The translations under genes were made by a program, and so were the position numbers. DNA of 64,000 bases from Microdochium bolleyi (taxonomy: Eukaryota > Ascomycota > Sordariomycetes > Xylariales > Microdochiaceae), in contig KQ964246.1 in NCBI GenBank assembly GCA_001566295.1, positions 496,001 through 560,000 of the forward strand. Reading direction: 5' to 3'. The notes beneath the pieces are model-generated. The model was given only the letters and a program-made list of their open reading frames with translations, did no database searches and was not told the DNA's origin. Each line of letters starts with the position of its first letter. Within the stretch, counting starts at the first letter, position 1. Shown here piece by piece: positions 48,393-59,839 of the stretch.

Positions 48393-50756
48393 CTACCAAC
48401 CAAACTGCTCACAGTGTAGCTCGATACTTGGCCCCGGTCCTGAGCGGCCTTTTTCCTTGCTGCCGCTGGCGCTTCTGACGTTGAGCGAGATACACTCTGC
48501 CGTGGCGTTACGAACTTCCTTCAGCATCGCTGGTGGGCCACAAGCCGCTATCAGAACCCTCGTCTTGTCAGGGCTCATGGATGACACGGCGGCCTTGATG
48601 CATGCGGCTATGTCAGGTCTGCCGTTGCGTAGGTGAAGTGTGTGTTCTGGAGTGGGCGAAAGGGCCGATGAGACAGGGTTTGAGGTCCCAAGCTTGGTGA
48701 GCGATGCAGCTGGGATGATAGGAGTAGCCGCCATTGTGCTTGATGGAGACACCGCTGCTGTGATTGGGGATCCGGTGCTCAGCCCGTTTTCAAGGTCCTT
48801 GTCTTGTGTCGCACGTGCGAATACCTGGACATCTTGGTTGGCTGGTGATGATTTAGAGGATGCTGAAGAGGAGGCGGATGATGACAGATCCTCGCCGCTG
48901 AGGCGTGAGAGTGAGTATCTGATTGAATTTCTGTTGTTCTTCTCTAGCTCCCCTTTCATCTTCTTCTCATCCATCATCTCCAGGCTCGCGCCAGAGCTAG
49001 ATGATGCTGACGAGAATACGACGGGGGAGTTCTCATCGTGTGACTTGGGAAGCGACGACGAGGGCAGCGATGATGAGGTGGCTTCAGTGGCTCCGGTAAC
49101 ATACAGTGCTGTGGACACTTCTGATGTGGAACCGGTGATATGAATTTTCAGGTCGAGCTGTTGACGGTGGTTGTGAGTGAGCATATTGCTGAGGTGTTTT
49201 GTGAACCATGAGGTTTGATCTGCAAGTGTTGCCAGTTAGCACTTGTATGAACTTGTGTCGGCAGCAGTTGTTTGAAACTTACCCATCTCGCGTACAGCCC
49301 AGACCACATCGAGCTCCTGCTTAGATTCACTCCCCATCCCGTCCAGCATGTCCTGAGCAAGGCCGAGGCTGAATGTGGCACCGGAACCTCCTGCGAAAAG
49401 TATGACCTTGTCATACTGGACAGGATCAGGCAAAGTTCCATACGGACCTTCCACGGACGCCTTGATGGTAGCTCCGGGATTGGCAAGTGCAAAGTCGTGA
49501 AGCTTCTTGGTAAAACCGTCACAGGAGGTGACGACTAGTTCTAGGGGATTGTTTGCCACAATAGTGAAGGGGTGTGTCTGGAAAGTGCGGATCTTGGGCA
49601 GCCAGAGGTAGCAGTGCTTGCCGGCACGGGCTCCGAAGAGACGTTTCTTGAGAATCACGCGCGTGCCACCACCGGGGAGAGGTTCGATAGTGGCTTCGTT
49701 ATTGAAGCTATTGTAGAGGAGCCTGCAGGCTCGAATGATTCGGTCGTAGAACCAGAAGCCCGTGGTGACAAGCGCCATGATCAGAACGGCCTCCTGATGA
49801 GGTTGATGGAGGGCAAACGTGACGGCGATGACGATGAAAAGACAAACGTGGGCAATGTAGAATAGTTCGTAATTCGCACCTGAGATCTAGCTCGTTAGTC
49901 TAAGTGGACGACGACTGGGCCAGTGGAAGTAATGGCGGACAGAGCGCTTACGTCGAAGGAACACTGCGACAAGAACTGTGAAGAGTACTGCGAAGCCCAG
50001 TACGATGGCTGCGATGATATGATCCTCGGAGAACTTCTCAGGTCTTCCAGTCGTAAGGAAGTAGTGTGTGTATGCAACGGCGTGGATTACCATATGAGCG
50101 AAAGTGGTGTATCCAGCCACGCGATGGAGGCTGTTGAGACGTTCGTATGAGTAGGGGGTGAGGACCGCTAGAGGTGTGTTCTTCATGGCCAGGAATACAA
50201 CGATGGCCATGTTGGCGGAGGCGAGCCTGCAGAGTGGTCAGTCATTACTGGAAACAATGTGTGTCCAGTCCTTTCCAACTCACCAACCCGTTCGGTTCGC
50301 AATCCCTGAATAAGTCATTGATCCTCCGTGGTTGTAGATGGTGAAGACGGCATTTAGGGCCAGCCATACCATGACGACCAAGAACTGACCAGTTGAAGTG
50401 AGCGATGGCATGTGGCGAAGAAGTTGCCGCCGGACAATCCTATGAAAGATTAGCAACTCATCCAAAACTTGTCAGATGCTTGGCTTGTAGGATACAGACC
50501 TCGTGGCTGCGGTCGCTGGCCGTAGTAAAATGTTGGATTTGTTCCAGCAACTGGACAAGCGTCTTGTCCAGTGAAGAACCATCAAGACTGCGAGCAGACT
50601 GCATAGAGATGCAGCATAGAGAGTCATCACATCTTTGTTTCGCACCAGTCTCGCTGCAAAGTACGAAGGTGGTAGAGGACTCGCGGTGGCCCTCATGGTC
50701 AGAACCTCAGTCAGCCGTACCGCTTGGGCAGACGCTCGGGCGAGGGGACTGTCCAT
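48393..50756 (-). CDS. ferric reductase (FRE/NOX-type flavocytochrome)
   Basis: Model complement(join(48393..49219,49283..49879,49952..50226,50284..50439,50500..50756)), 703 residues, introns of 63, 72, 57 and 60 bases. The last-named (first in the transcript) uses a weak GTCTGT donor, so the exon 1 end is the least certain junction. The N-terminal half has several transmembrane helices with paired histidines for two b-type hemes (LHRVAGYTTFAHMVIHAV; YIAHVCLFIVIAVTFALH). The FAD motif HPFTI (in FQTHPFTIVANN), the nucleotide motif GGSGATFSLGLAQD and the C-terminal CGP motif (AACGPPAMLKEVRN) complete the reductase. A long Ser-rich low-complexity insertion sits between the nucleotide motif and the CGP motif. 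Such enzymes move electrons from NADPH across the membrane to Fe3+ or Cu2+ for uptake. Metal specificity is not shown. Confidence 0.93.
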
Positions 50757-53700
50757 CTCGAGGAGTGAACCCGTGGTAGAGTCCGTCGGTGTAACTGCTG
50801 AGCCGTTGTGTGCAGGGTGCTGGTCTAGGCAGGACGGGCGAAGCCTGTCGAAGTCGACAATGTAGCCTACTCAGGTATAGGAGCGGCGTTGTTGGTTATG
50901 AGAACGAGTTGAGGTGGCTTTAGCCAAGAGTTGGTTTCGAGACTGGGTGGGATATCCCCTTATATGTGTAGGTCTGCAACCGAGACAATAGCGCTTAGCA
51001 AGAAACCTTGAAGACACAGCATATCAGTCTTTTCTTGGTCATCTCTTCGGGGAAAGCCACGCAAGATCCAAACTCAGATCTGGAAGCTAGTGCAACGTGA
51101 TATGATCCTGGTGAGAAACGTGCTCGGGGGCCGCAGGTCCGTCAAGCAAGGAGACCCACTGCCATGCCAGGAGGGAGACTATTCACACTCCCGATGAGGA
51201 AATGCCGTGCCGGGGCCCCGGGGTGGGAAGAGTGGATATCCCGGACTGGGTCGCTGCCAGAATGATGCTGAGGTTGCCCGATTCAACAACGGAGGTGCTG
51301 CGGTCGGCGAGGCTCACGCCATGCAAGCCTGACACGTGCCATTGCCTGGACGCGGCCATGTTGCAGAACCGAATGCAAAGCCGAGTCGGCAAAGCACAGG
51401 GCGTTCCTTTGTTACGCACGAGAAGTCACCGAAAAGAATCCAAGGACGCATGGTGCAGTCTGCAGCTAGCCAGGAATCTCGTCACAGATTGAGGGTGTTG
51501 AATCAATTTCCACAGCAAGCCTTCTAGCCGGAGAGCAAATTATTGTTGTCTATGATGTAGTCTTGGACGACGCCACAACGCACGCGGTGGATGGCACAAG
51601 AGGGCGGATGACTCGTCCATCGTTTGCCGACTGGAACATCTCGATCTGGGAGAGACAGACCTGGAGCGGTCGAGGCTTGCAGCGCCGGATGCTGGTGTTG
51701 CAACGGCAAGAGATGGCGGTAATTTTTGTAGGATGGCAGAGCTATGCAGGCAGCCTTGCAACTCTAGACCGATGTTGCAGATGGCATGTGCCTTCCTCCT
51801 GGGCAGGGTTTGTCACGACTTACAAACCTCGTCCACTCCTGGCACAGGGGAGCGGGAGAAGGAGCGTTGGAATGCAACCCTGCCGTGTCTGGGCTTAGGC
51901 CTGGCCTGGATTGTTTCTACCACCAAGCTGTCCCTCCCTCATCCAGAGTCCAGGGCGAGGCGGGCCGAGAGGATATTGCTGCCACGCCCCCAAAGCTGGC
52001 CCAGAGCAGGTCCCGATGCCTTCGTGGTCCATCGCCTTGGGCACAAGTTTCGGGCTGCATGAGCACCCAGCAACGAATGGCCAATACCTACCGGCTGCGT
52101 CATCATGGATCCCGCAACTTTAAGCGAGCGCACAGCAGCCCAGCAACTGCCGGGCAGGGGCGGAAGATGGAGAGGACGGAGGAGCACAAACCTGCCACGT
52201 CAGGGCAATCTGGCGAGGCCCAGGAGCTCTCGCCGATCAGATTGTATTACCATCCTTGCGGGGAGGTATGCGAGCACGCGTCGTCCAAAAGACGACACAC
52301 CGTGGGGGCACTGAAACCTTGTGCTGCAGCAACGTTTAAGGTGAGACCTGGACCGCCTGTGGCCTGCCGCCAGCCGCCACCGCGCGACACTGACAGTATA
52401 TTGGACTCGAGTTCACTCGGCTGATAGGATGATACGTCAGCCCGGCGAGGCAGATCCGGGGCTTGTGGTCCCCTCGGCCCACGTCATCGGAACTTTCTGC
52501 TGTTGTCTGACGACGGGCTCCAGATGAGCGACAAGCGCCCGGCTGGATGGCGCGGTGCCTGTCCTCGCGGGCTCGAGGCCGAGGTTGACTGTTGAACTAT
52601 TCGAAAATTCGCGGCAAAGAGACGCAAACATGCCGCGATTAGGATACGGCCTTTACTCCGGCCTCCGAAGTCGCAACCATTTCGTTGTCCTTATCCGGCC
52701 ATTCTGATCCCAGACTGCCGGGGTCCTTTCGTGACGCCCCTTGCTGCACACCTTCAGTACGGAGTAAGTACATGGGTACACACAAAGTGACAGGGTCCTC
52801 CTGGCATCCCGCAGAAGGCACCCATGTGTAAGCGTACCCGTGCCCGCCAACCACGGAAGGTCAGGGTCGGGCAACGAAAGCCGGCTTATCAAGGACCTTG
52901 GATCTTGAGGCGGTTGCGTCGCCGTCCCATAAAGTTCGCAGATCATGCGCGCCTCTAGCATGCCCTGTCGGGTGCTTCGGTCCGCCCCAAGACAACATGA
53001 GTCAATCTCCGAGCCAAGAGACCGCAGCGCAGGCACAAAGAGCTCTTCCTTGTAAGCAGAAGGTACACACTTACGTCACGCAACAATTGGTGCTCCGTCT
53101 TGTCTTTGCGCCAAGTCCGGAACGTAGCCGCCGCATCTCCTTTGGGGAAGCACGGAGCAACGAAATGCAGCATTGGCTCGCAGTCTCACCACAACTCTGT
53201 GCAAGAACCACTGGCAGGCTCGATCATCTGACTTCACTTAGGTCGCGATGCCCACGTGAGGGAGCACATGATGAATGTGCCTTGTCTGCAAGACAATGTT
53301 GTCACCATCGTTGTCGCCTTTGTCGAGGACTTCAAGCCGAGAAGCCGCAGTACCTCACCCCACGACTCGACAGACAGCAACAGCAGCGACGTGTGAGTGA
53401 GCCACCCTTTAGACAAGGATCCCTGTGTCCGATCCCACCATCTCTTCCAAGTTGGTGCAGCACTACCACACCGATCCGTTGCTCTTCCACTTCCAGCACG
53501 ACGTTGCAACACAACTTCCAAGAGTAGAGGCCCATCTTCATATGTGTCAAGTCCGCCAGCGCATAAACCTGCTGCTTCTTAGATTGTCCCAATCTTTCTA
53601 ATTCTCCTCTAGCCACTCGCAACAATCCTCGCCATGTGGTCTGAGCGAGCACGAGACCTTATAGGGAGGACTCGGCCGAGAGCATGACGGGAGGACGGAA

Positions 53701-55868
53701 GCTGGACTAAACCGCTTGTCAACCTGCGCTGTGGGCGATTCCTTTTCATATGCCAGCATGGCACGGGCGGCTGCAATTTTGAGACGAGGGGCGCGCCAGC
53801 AGCGCTGTCATCATGCCAATTGCCGCCTCTTCAGGGGTGAGTCTTGCGCAGCGTTCGGCTTCAAAACTTTGAATGACCAGATCATGTCAGATTCTGTCAT
53901 CGCTCGCGAATCGGCTTCTTTCAAGCAGCCAATCTGTCGTCGTCTGCAACGGCACCGGGAGGGGCTTGACGGTGTTGATGCCGAAGGCGTTGTCGTTAGG
54001 ATAGCGCAATCACGAAGGTCTTGAATCTAGTCTTCTAAAAAACGAGCTCCGATTGCCACACTGACGCTGCTGTCAGCTGATAGACACACTTCAACAGCTA
54101 TGCGCATGCAGACTCAACGACTGACACCATGCGAATCGCCCCCATAGGTTGTGCCTGTCGGGTTTCCCTCCGATTATTCTGCTGCATCACCATCGGTAAG
54201 CTGCAAAGGTGCATGCTGTATTCCATACACTCGATGCCGAGAAGCATCGCAATCGACCCACAGGATAACGTGCTTATCCAATCTCGTCGTTCTCCAAGCA
54301 GCTTCTGAACACAATCGAGCAGCGTCGCAACAGGATATTCACATACCGAAACAAGCAGGTGAGTGCCACGCACATGTACGACTCAGAAGCCGGAAGAAAC
54401 ATGACGAAAACACCCCCACCCCAAGGCAAGTTAAAACAAACACTGAAAGGCTAAATGTGCCCATCATTCGTGGACTCAACGATCATCAAGCATCAGCGGT
54501 GGGGGCGGCAGCATCATACTCCGTGCGATAAGAAAGGCCTGGTAATGCTAGCGCAGATCAGGTTCGAAGGATGATACCCTTGTAAAACCTTGTGCTCTTT
54601 GCAGATTCTCTGCCTGGCGGAGAGCATATTCGCCAGGATATCTCACAAAGACTGACGAGTTAAACTGCATTGCGCGCAATCTCTGCCGTCGAGAGGTTGC
54701 TGTTAATGCTTCATGAATCGCTGACGGTAAGCAATTCTCCGTCCACAAATCTTGCATGCCCTGTTGCAAGGTCCGTCAGACTGTAACGGGGCTTCGTATA
54801 GTGACACATGTTCCGGCTTCGCTGCGCGAAGTTGCATAATCTTCATCAAAGATCGTGGTTGCCAGACCTGACGAGAGCGAATGCAGCTCTGTTGCAGTTA
54901 GCAGATGATTACCGGTGGATGTTGCCGAGATCGAAACTGGTTCTGATCTTATCAATCTGATAACGAACTCAGCTGCGCGCCAAGGCTTGGTTGAAGTACT
55001 TGTCCATAAAAGTGCCCACAATGGCACCTGCTCGACTAGGCAGGCACTTTCCGCGGGTCCCCTAAAATCCATGGTTCCACTTCCACCAGGAACATGACCT
55101 GGGCAGTTACCGGTTCATTTGTGGCGTCGCATGTCGAACCAGGTGTATTTGGGTTACTTCTGCGAGATGTGGACCTGCTGCCGACTTGCGAAAAGCTTGT
55201 CACTGTGGCGGTCCTGTTGCGCAAGAAGGGCTACTATAGCGGGGTCGTGCTATTGCTTCCGGGAATGGAGCATGTGCCCCAAAGGCACCACAGTGTCTTG
55301 GGCACAATTGCCGCGATTGGACAATGAGAGACAAAGGTTGGGCGCTCTATAGAAGAGGCTTGATCGTCGTAGACCAAATCTACTGTAAGTACGACCCGTC
55401 TTTATTGAGCCTTGAGGGTGGAGAATAGTTTGGTTGCTTGCATGTACACTTTGTACTCCGGGTGGTAAGGATGAGTAGTTTCACGAGATGCATTCAGCTT
55501 GTATCAAGTCCCAACGTCTATCTGCAGGAGAATCAAGAGACAAGCCCTCCCAACCTTGAGCCTCGCAAAATAGCCAGCTCTCGTGTCTCGCGCGAAAGTT
55601 GCGGATGTGAAGAATACTCCTTGAGGTAATCGGATGCCTCGGCTTGATCGCGGATTGAGTGCGAGACCCCTCACGGCTAGCCAGCGGAGTACGTCATGTC
55701 CGCAGACGTGACCTCGGGTGCTGCCAACGTACAGCACGAACCAAATCTAAACTCGAAATCTACATGAACAAACCTATCCCAAGAATCCGGGGCAACCGTG
55801 GTATCTATCAGACCAGAACAGTAGCTGCAAGTTTGCCGAACAATATACAGTCAAAGAGCGAGAAGTAA
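50757..55868. other. 5.1-kb gene-free divergent region
   Basis: Lies between the starts of the ferric reductase (-) and the epoxide hydrolase (+). I found no exon chain with a recognisable product; open frames are motif-free. There is no sign of heavy C-to-T (RIP) decay and no transposon ends. One ATCTGATAA (siderophore-GATA consensus) lies at 54955-54963 beside a second GATA core (cttatca). It is far from the reductase and about 900 bases before the hydrolase, so relevance is doubtful. Confidence 0.45.
50959..50966 (-). promoter_or_regulatory. possible TATA element of the ferric reductase gene
   Basis: CATATAAG on the - strand, about 205 bases upstream of the ferric reductase start codon. 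Position is suitable for a core promoter; assigned by motif only. Confidence 0.3.
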
Positions 55869-57140
55869 ATGCACACAAGCATGCCTCCCCTCACGCAGAC
55901 CGAGGTGCGACCATACAAGATCGCCGTTGACGACTCGCAGCTTGACGACCTGCGAGACCGACTCGCGCGCGCGAGGTTGCCCGACGAGCTTGACGGCCCC
56001 GAGTGGGATCTCGGCGCTCCGCTTCGGGACATCAGCCAGATCCTGAACTACTGGCGCGATACGTACGACTGGCGCGCCGCCGAGGACCGGCTCAACCGCG
56101 AGTTCCCGCAGTTCGTCACGAGCATTGCGGTCGATGGCTTCGATCCCATCGACGTGCACTTCATCCACCAGCGCTCGCCTTCCGAGAAGGCCTTCCCGTT
56201 GCTGTTTGTCCACGGCTGGCCGGGTAGCTTCCTCGAGGGCACCAAGATCGTCCACCCACTCAGTGAGGGCGGACCGGGCGTGCCGGGCTTCCACGTCGTC
56301 GTCCCCTCCCTACCCAACTTTGGATTCTCTGGCGGCGTCCAGAAACGCGGGTTCGCCGCCCAGCACCATGCCGAGGCTCTACACAAGCTCATGCTGCGCC
56401 TGGGATACACCGAATATGCCACCCAGGGCGGCGACTGGGGCTGGTTCATCACGCGTGCCTTGGGCGTCAAGTATCCAGACCACGTCCGCGCATCGCACTA
56501 CAACCTAGACAGCGGCATGCCGCCTACATTCAGCCAGCACCCCCGCTTGGCCATCGAGCACAGCCTGAGCCGGTACACGGACGCCGACAAGCGCGGGTTC
56601 GCGCGCAACCAGTGGTTCCAAAAGGTTGGCAGCGCCTACCACAAACTGCAGAGCACCAAGCCGCAGACCATCGGGTACGCCCTCCGCGACAGCCCCGTCG
56701 CCTTGCTCAGTTGGATATATGAGAAGTTGCACGACTGGACCGACGAGTACCCATGGACGCACGATGAGATCTGCACCTGGATCTCTATCTACTGGTTCAG
56801 CACCGCCGGCCCGCAGGCGAGCGTGCGGCTGTACTATGAGGTAGCACAGAATAGCCATCCCGGTGCCAGCGCGGAGCGGCAGAAGTTCTCGCGTACGGAG
56901 CTCGCCAAGCCGCTCAAGGACAGCCGAGTCAAGATCGGCCTCGGCCATTTCCCGGGGGACGTAGTCGTCCTGCCGAGCACGTGGACCCGGACCCAGGGTG
57001 ACGTCGTGTATGAGAAGAGCCATCCGAGTGGAGGGCACTTTGCTGCGTGGGAGAGACCCGAAGCGATTGTGTCGGATCTTAGGGCGATGTTCCGAGAGGG
57101 TGGCGGTGCGGCCAAGGGGTTCAAAAAGACCAAGCTTTGA
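55869..57140 (+). CDS. epoxide hydrolase (microsomal-type alpha/beta-hydrolase)
   Basis: Single exon, 423 residues. The N-terminal EHN region (about 12-125, with YKIAVDDSQLDDLRDRLARAR and a conserved WR-x-TYDWRA block) leads into the hydrolase core: oxyanion motif HGWPGS (115-120), nucleophile Asp189 in QGGDWGW, and catalytic His390 in PSGGHFAAWERP. Conserved Tyr/Trp residues in the lid region (WISIYWFS) fit the proton donors of the family. There is no N-terminal membrane anchor, unlike mammalian microsomal enzymes, so it is probably soluble. The enzyme adds water to epoxides to make vicinal diols. Natural substrates may be fatty-acid epoxides or xenobiotics; this is inference. An internal ATG at 55881 is an alternative start. 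Confidence 0.95.
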   Translation: MHTSMPPLTQTEVRPYKIAVDDSQLDDLRDRLARARLPDELDGPEWDLGAPLRDISQILNYWRDTYDWRAAEDRLNREFPQFVTSIAVDGFDPIDVHFIHQRSPSEKAFPLLFVHGWPGSFLEGTKIVHPLSEGGPGVPGFHVVVPSLPNFGFSGGVQKRGFAAQHHAEALHKLMLRLGYTEYATQGGDWGWFITRALGVKYPDHVRASHYNLDSGMPPTFSQHPRLAIEHSLSRYTDADKRGFARNQWFQKVGSAYHKLQSTKPQTIGYALRDSPVALLSWIYEKLHDWTDEYPWTHDEICTWISIYWFSTAGPQASVRLYYEVAQNSHPGASAERQKFSRTELAKPLKDSRVKIGLGHFPGDVVVLPSTWTRTQGDVVYEKSHPSGGHFAAWERPEAIVSDLRAMFREGGGAAKGFKKTKL

Positions 57141-57435
57141 GTGATGTTCTGTAGGCTGTCACGGCTATGCCTGCAATCACCTGCTGTAACACCGTCACTG
57201 TTTATATCATAGCTCGCTCAATGACATTGTCTGCTCTCCTGGAAGCCTCTTGTGTTGCATTGATTGTCTCGAAATACCTTTTCAAGCCTTGACATCGACA
57301 GACGATGTGCTATCATAGCTGCTTAATTGAAAATGTATCCCTCCTCTCCTGTCGTATACGGGATACTCCCATTCTAGATCCATTATAAGGTGAAAATGTA
57401 TGGAACTCGTGGCGAAGAGTGGTAGCCAAGACCCT

Positions 57436-59052
57436 TCAGATGGTGTCTACTGAAATGCTCCGAGCAAGTGTCTCGACCTGTGGCCACGCGGCCTTGACCT
57501 TGCTTCTAAGCTCTTGCTCCGGGAGACCAAGCTGGGGGATGACTTGCTCGTAGGTGCCGTGCATTAGTACTCCAAATGGAGACTCTTCGTCGAAGATCTT
57601 GCCGACATTGTCGTGGAGGTCAAAGAGGAGTCCGCAGTATACAACACGGAGCTCGATGCCGGCTTCCTTCGCTAGCTCATTGCAAACGTCCTCGTGCATT
57701 GGTCCACACAGCACGTTAACCACAGTCGACAGATTCCACGCCATGATCAGACGCTCCGGGTGGAAGGGCTGCAGCGACATCCCCGGCAGGATCTCAAAGT
57801 ACAACTTGATGCCGACACGGAAGGCGCGGTAGATATCGGCACTAGCGAGGTACAAGGAGAACATATTCCTGCACAGCTTGGGCACAGGCTGCCTTGTCCA
57901 TGCCCACATACCGGAGTTGATGCACATCTTGAGGGCCCCCCTGATGTCCTCGAGTGTGACAGCTCCCTTCTGCTGGGCCACTGCGAAAGCCTCGGCTTGC
58001 ATGGCAGTCAATCTCTCCTGTGCCTTGGCGTCGTTGGCAGGCACCATATACTTGTCCAAGACATCCTGGTGTCGTTGCACCAGATTGTCGGCAAGCTCGA
58101 AGAACTCGTCGTCTAGATCCTCGGCCATCTTCCTGAACTCGTCTTGAGGGAACTTCGAGCCACGCTTACATTTGGAACATCGGCAGTTGAAATAGTATCC
58201 TTCCTTCAGATCCAGTTGACGCACACTAAACGGGTTTGAAACATCAACATAGTGCACGTAGATCTCATCGCCGGGTTTGATGGGCTTGAGAGCACGCAGA
58301 ATCTGCCGAGGCTGGGCAAACGTGATGATGGCATTTGGCTCGCATGCGTGATTTGCGCTGCAGATCAGCGGGTCGAAACTGCTGCCGTACTGGCCTTCGT
58401 CTAATGGCGACGAAATACTGACTTGGTTGCTGTAGAAGGCGAAGAGGAAGCCTTTGGCCACAAGCTCGCCACTGGCGAAGTCGAAGTTTGGTTTGTCGCA
58501 GTAGTGCCACGCAGCATGTGACAGGGTGTTGAAGTCGTTGAGTCGATCTTTGTTGTTCCTCTCAAAATCGTCCAACCCAGCACCACCCGCGAAGGGCTTG
58601 AATGTCAAAAGCTCTAGAAGCTTAGAGCTGCTGCCCGCTGGGTCGGCCTTGAGTCTGCCGAGCAGCTTGATGACAGCGCGGACAGGAGGGGGCAAATTTG
58701 GCCGGCCAGGAAAGCCGATAATCTTACACTCGTACTTGTGGTCCAATTTCCATGCTTTGGATTGGCACTTCTTGGAGCAGTAGGCAACCCTCTTACACCC
58801 TGTACAGGTCTTGACCTCTGTGAAACCCATTGGGAGGCCCATTGACGCAGCCTGGGCCCTCTCCCCAGGCTCTGTGATGGCGCGGTGAAAACACCACGAG
58901 CAAGTGTCGAGCATGCGCTCGTAGTCACACTCTGCCATGAGCGGGCGGTCCACAGCAGCGATGGTGTCTCCAGGTGCGAACTTTTTGCATGCGAACAGGC
59001 CGCGGCCCGCCCCAGCAATCTCTGAAGGCCTGACTTCGATGGATTCAGCCAT
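57436..59052 (-). CDS. SET-MYND (SMYD-like) protein
   Basis: Single exon, 538 residues. The frame stays open above 59052, but that ATG (MAESIEVRPSE) is the first and gives the expected N-terminus. SET segment 1 begins with GAGRGLFACKKF. A MYND zinc finger (about 51-109: CSWC, CTGC, YCSKKCQ, H and C) is inserted in the SET domain as in SMYD proteins. The SET core has NHACEPNA (about 234-241) and GDEIYVHYVD, and the post-SET zinc motif CRCSKC is at about 290-295. The helical C-terminal half (about 300-535) resembles the SMYD C-terminal domain. SMYD proteins methylate lysines on histones or other proteins. The usual NHSC is NHAC here, a tolerated variant in many fungal members. Substrate is unknown. 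Confidence 0.93.
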   Translation of the reverse strand: MAESIEVRPSEIAGAGRGLFACKKFAPGDTIAAVDRPLMAECDYERMLDTCSWCFHRAITEPGERAQAASMGLPMGFTEVKTCTGCKRVAYCSKKCQSKAWKLDHKYECKIIGFPGRPNLPPPVRAVIKLLGRLKADPAGSSSKLLELLTFKPFAGGAGLDDFERNNKDRLNDFNTLSHAAWHYCDKPNFDFASGELVAKGFLFAFYSNQVSISSPLDEGQYGSSFDPLICSANHACEPNAIITFAQPRQILRALKPIKPGDEIYVHYVDVSNPFSVRQLDLKEGYYFNCRCSKCKRGSKFPQDEFRKMAEDLDDEFFELADNLVQRHQDVLDKYMVPANDAKAQERLTAMQAEAFAVAQQKGAVTLEDIRGALKMCINSGMWAWTRQPVPKLCRNMFSLYLASADIYRAFRVGIKLYFEILPGMSLQPFHPERLIMAWNLSTVVNVLCGPMHEDVCNELAKEAGIELRVVYCGLLFDLHDNVGKIFDEESPFGVLMHGTYEQVIPQLGLPEQELRSKVKAAWPQVETLARSISVDTI

Positions 59053-59839
59053 GGCTGCGGAGGAGTAGTGCAGGGTGTGATTGAAGTCGGCCAAATGGAT
59101 GAAGATTTGTGCTTTGCGTCGAGGGACAGTTCCGTCTGGCTACATGTGTACCCACGGGATTAATGTTGTTTGCAGGAGGAGGATGAAGAGGTACCTGTGA
59201 CGTCGGCGCGATAAGCGGGGCGGCTGTTGTACCAAGGACGCTGAGGCCTGGGGCTGCTGGGTGTGATGGGTGCTTGCGCGTTGCAGGGGAGCTTGACGCG
59301 GCTGAGGTTGCACTACTTTTTTGTTCCACCGCGACCAGACGTCGCAGCTCCCGCCAACGTCATTGTCGCCCTCACAATCACCATCACCAACCAGCCCAGC
59401 CCTTCAACGCTCGTTCTGATCCCAGCGCCCTGCTCAACTCTGCGTCTTCTCGGTGAGTAGTGCCTGCATCAATCTGCGTGTGCTAGTGTCAACACCGCCT
59501 TGGACTGCCACAACCTCCGCCTTCAGTTCGGCTCGTCGTTCAAAACCTCACAAGCAACATATTGGTCGAAACATCACTCGTGCTACTGGGATCACTCGCT
59601 TTTTTCTCCGTTCTACGCTCTGTTCAGCCACCTGGCCCTGCCTGCACATCCTCCCCAACCACAGCTCGGCGCCGCCTAAACCTGTAGTGGGCGGCAGCAT
59701 GGCCGTCATAGCCTCAACTTTACAGCGGATGGTCTACGACACGGCAGATCTATACCATTGCTAACCCCCCAAACGCGACTCTTCCATCTACAGATACCCA
59801 TCTTGTCCGACGCAATAGACACGGTCACCATCGCCCGTC
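59053..59839. promoter_or_regulatory. divergent promoter region
   Basis: 787 bases between the starts of the SET-MYND gene (-) and the Pab2-type gene (+), CT-rich toward 59400-59700 on the + strand like a leader. A leader intron is possible but not demonstrated. Confidence 0.5.

Noticed and set aside
51786..52424. 212-residue frame in the 5.1-kb gap
   Set aside because: Composition is that of random GC-rich DNA; no conserved motif and no neighbouring exon to join.
53700..55800. Possible RIP-decayed transposon
   Set aside because: Somewhat lower GC, but CG and CA dinucleotides remain common, no terminal repeats are visible and no transposase-like peptide is found.
59053..59094. N-terminal extension of the SET-MYND protein
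   Set aside because: The open frame extends to 59094 only from a TTG codon; the first ATG is at 59052 and gives the expected N-terminus.
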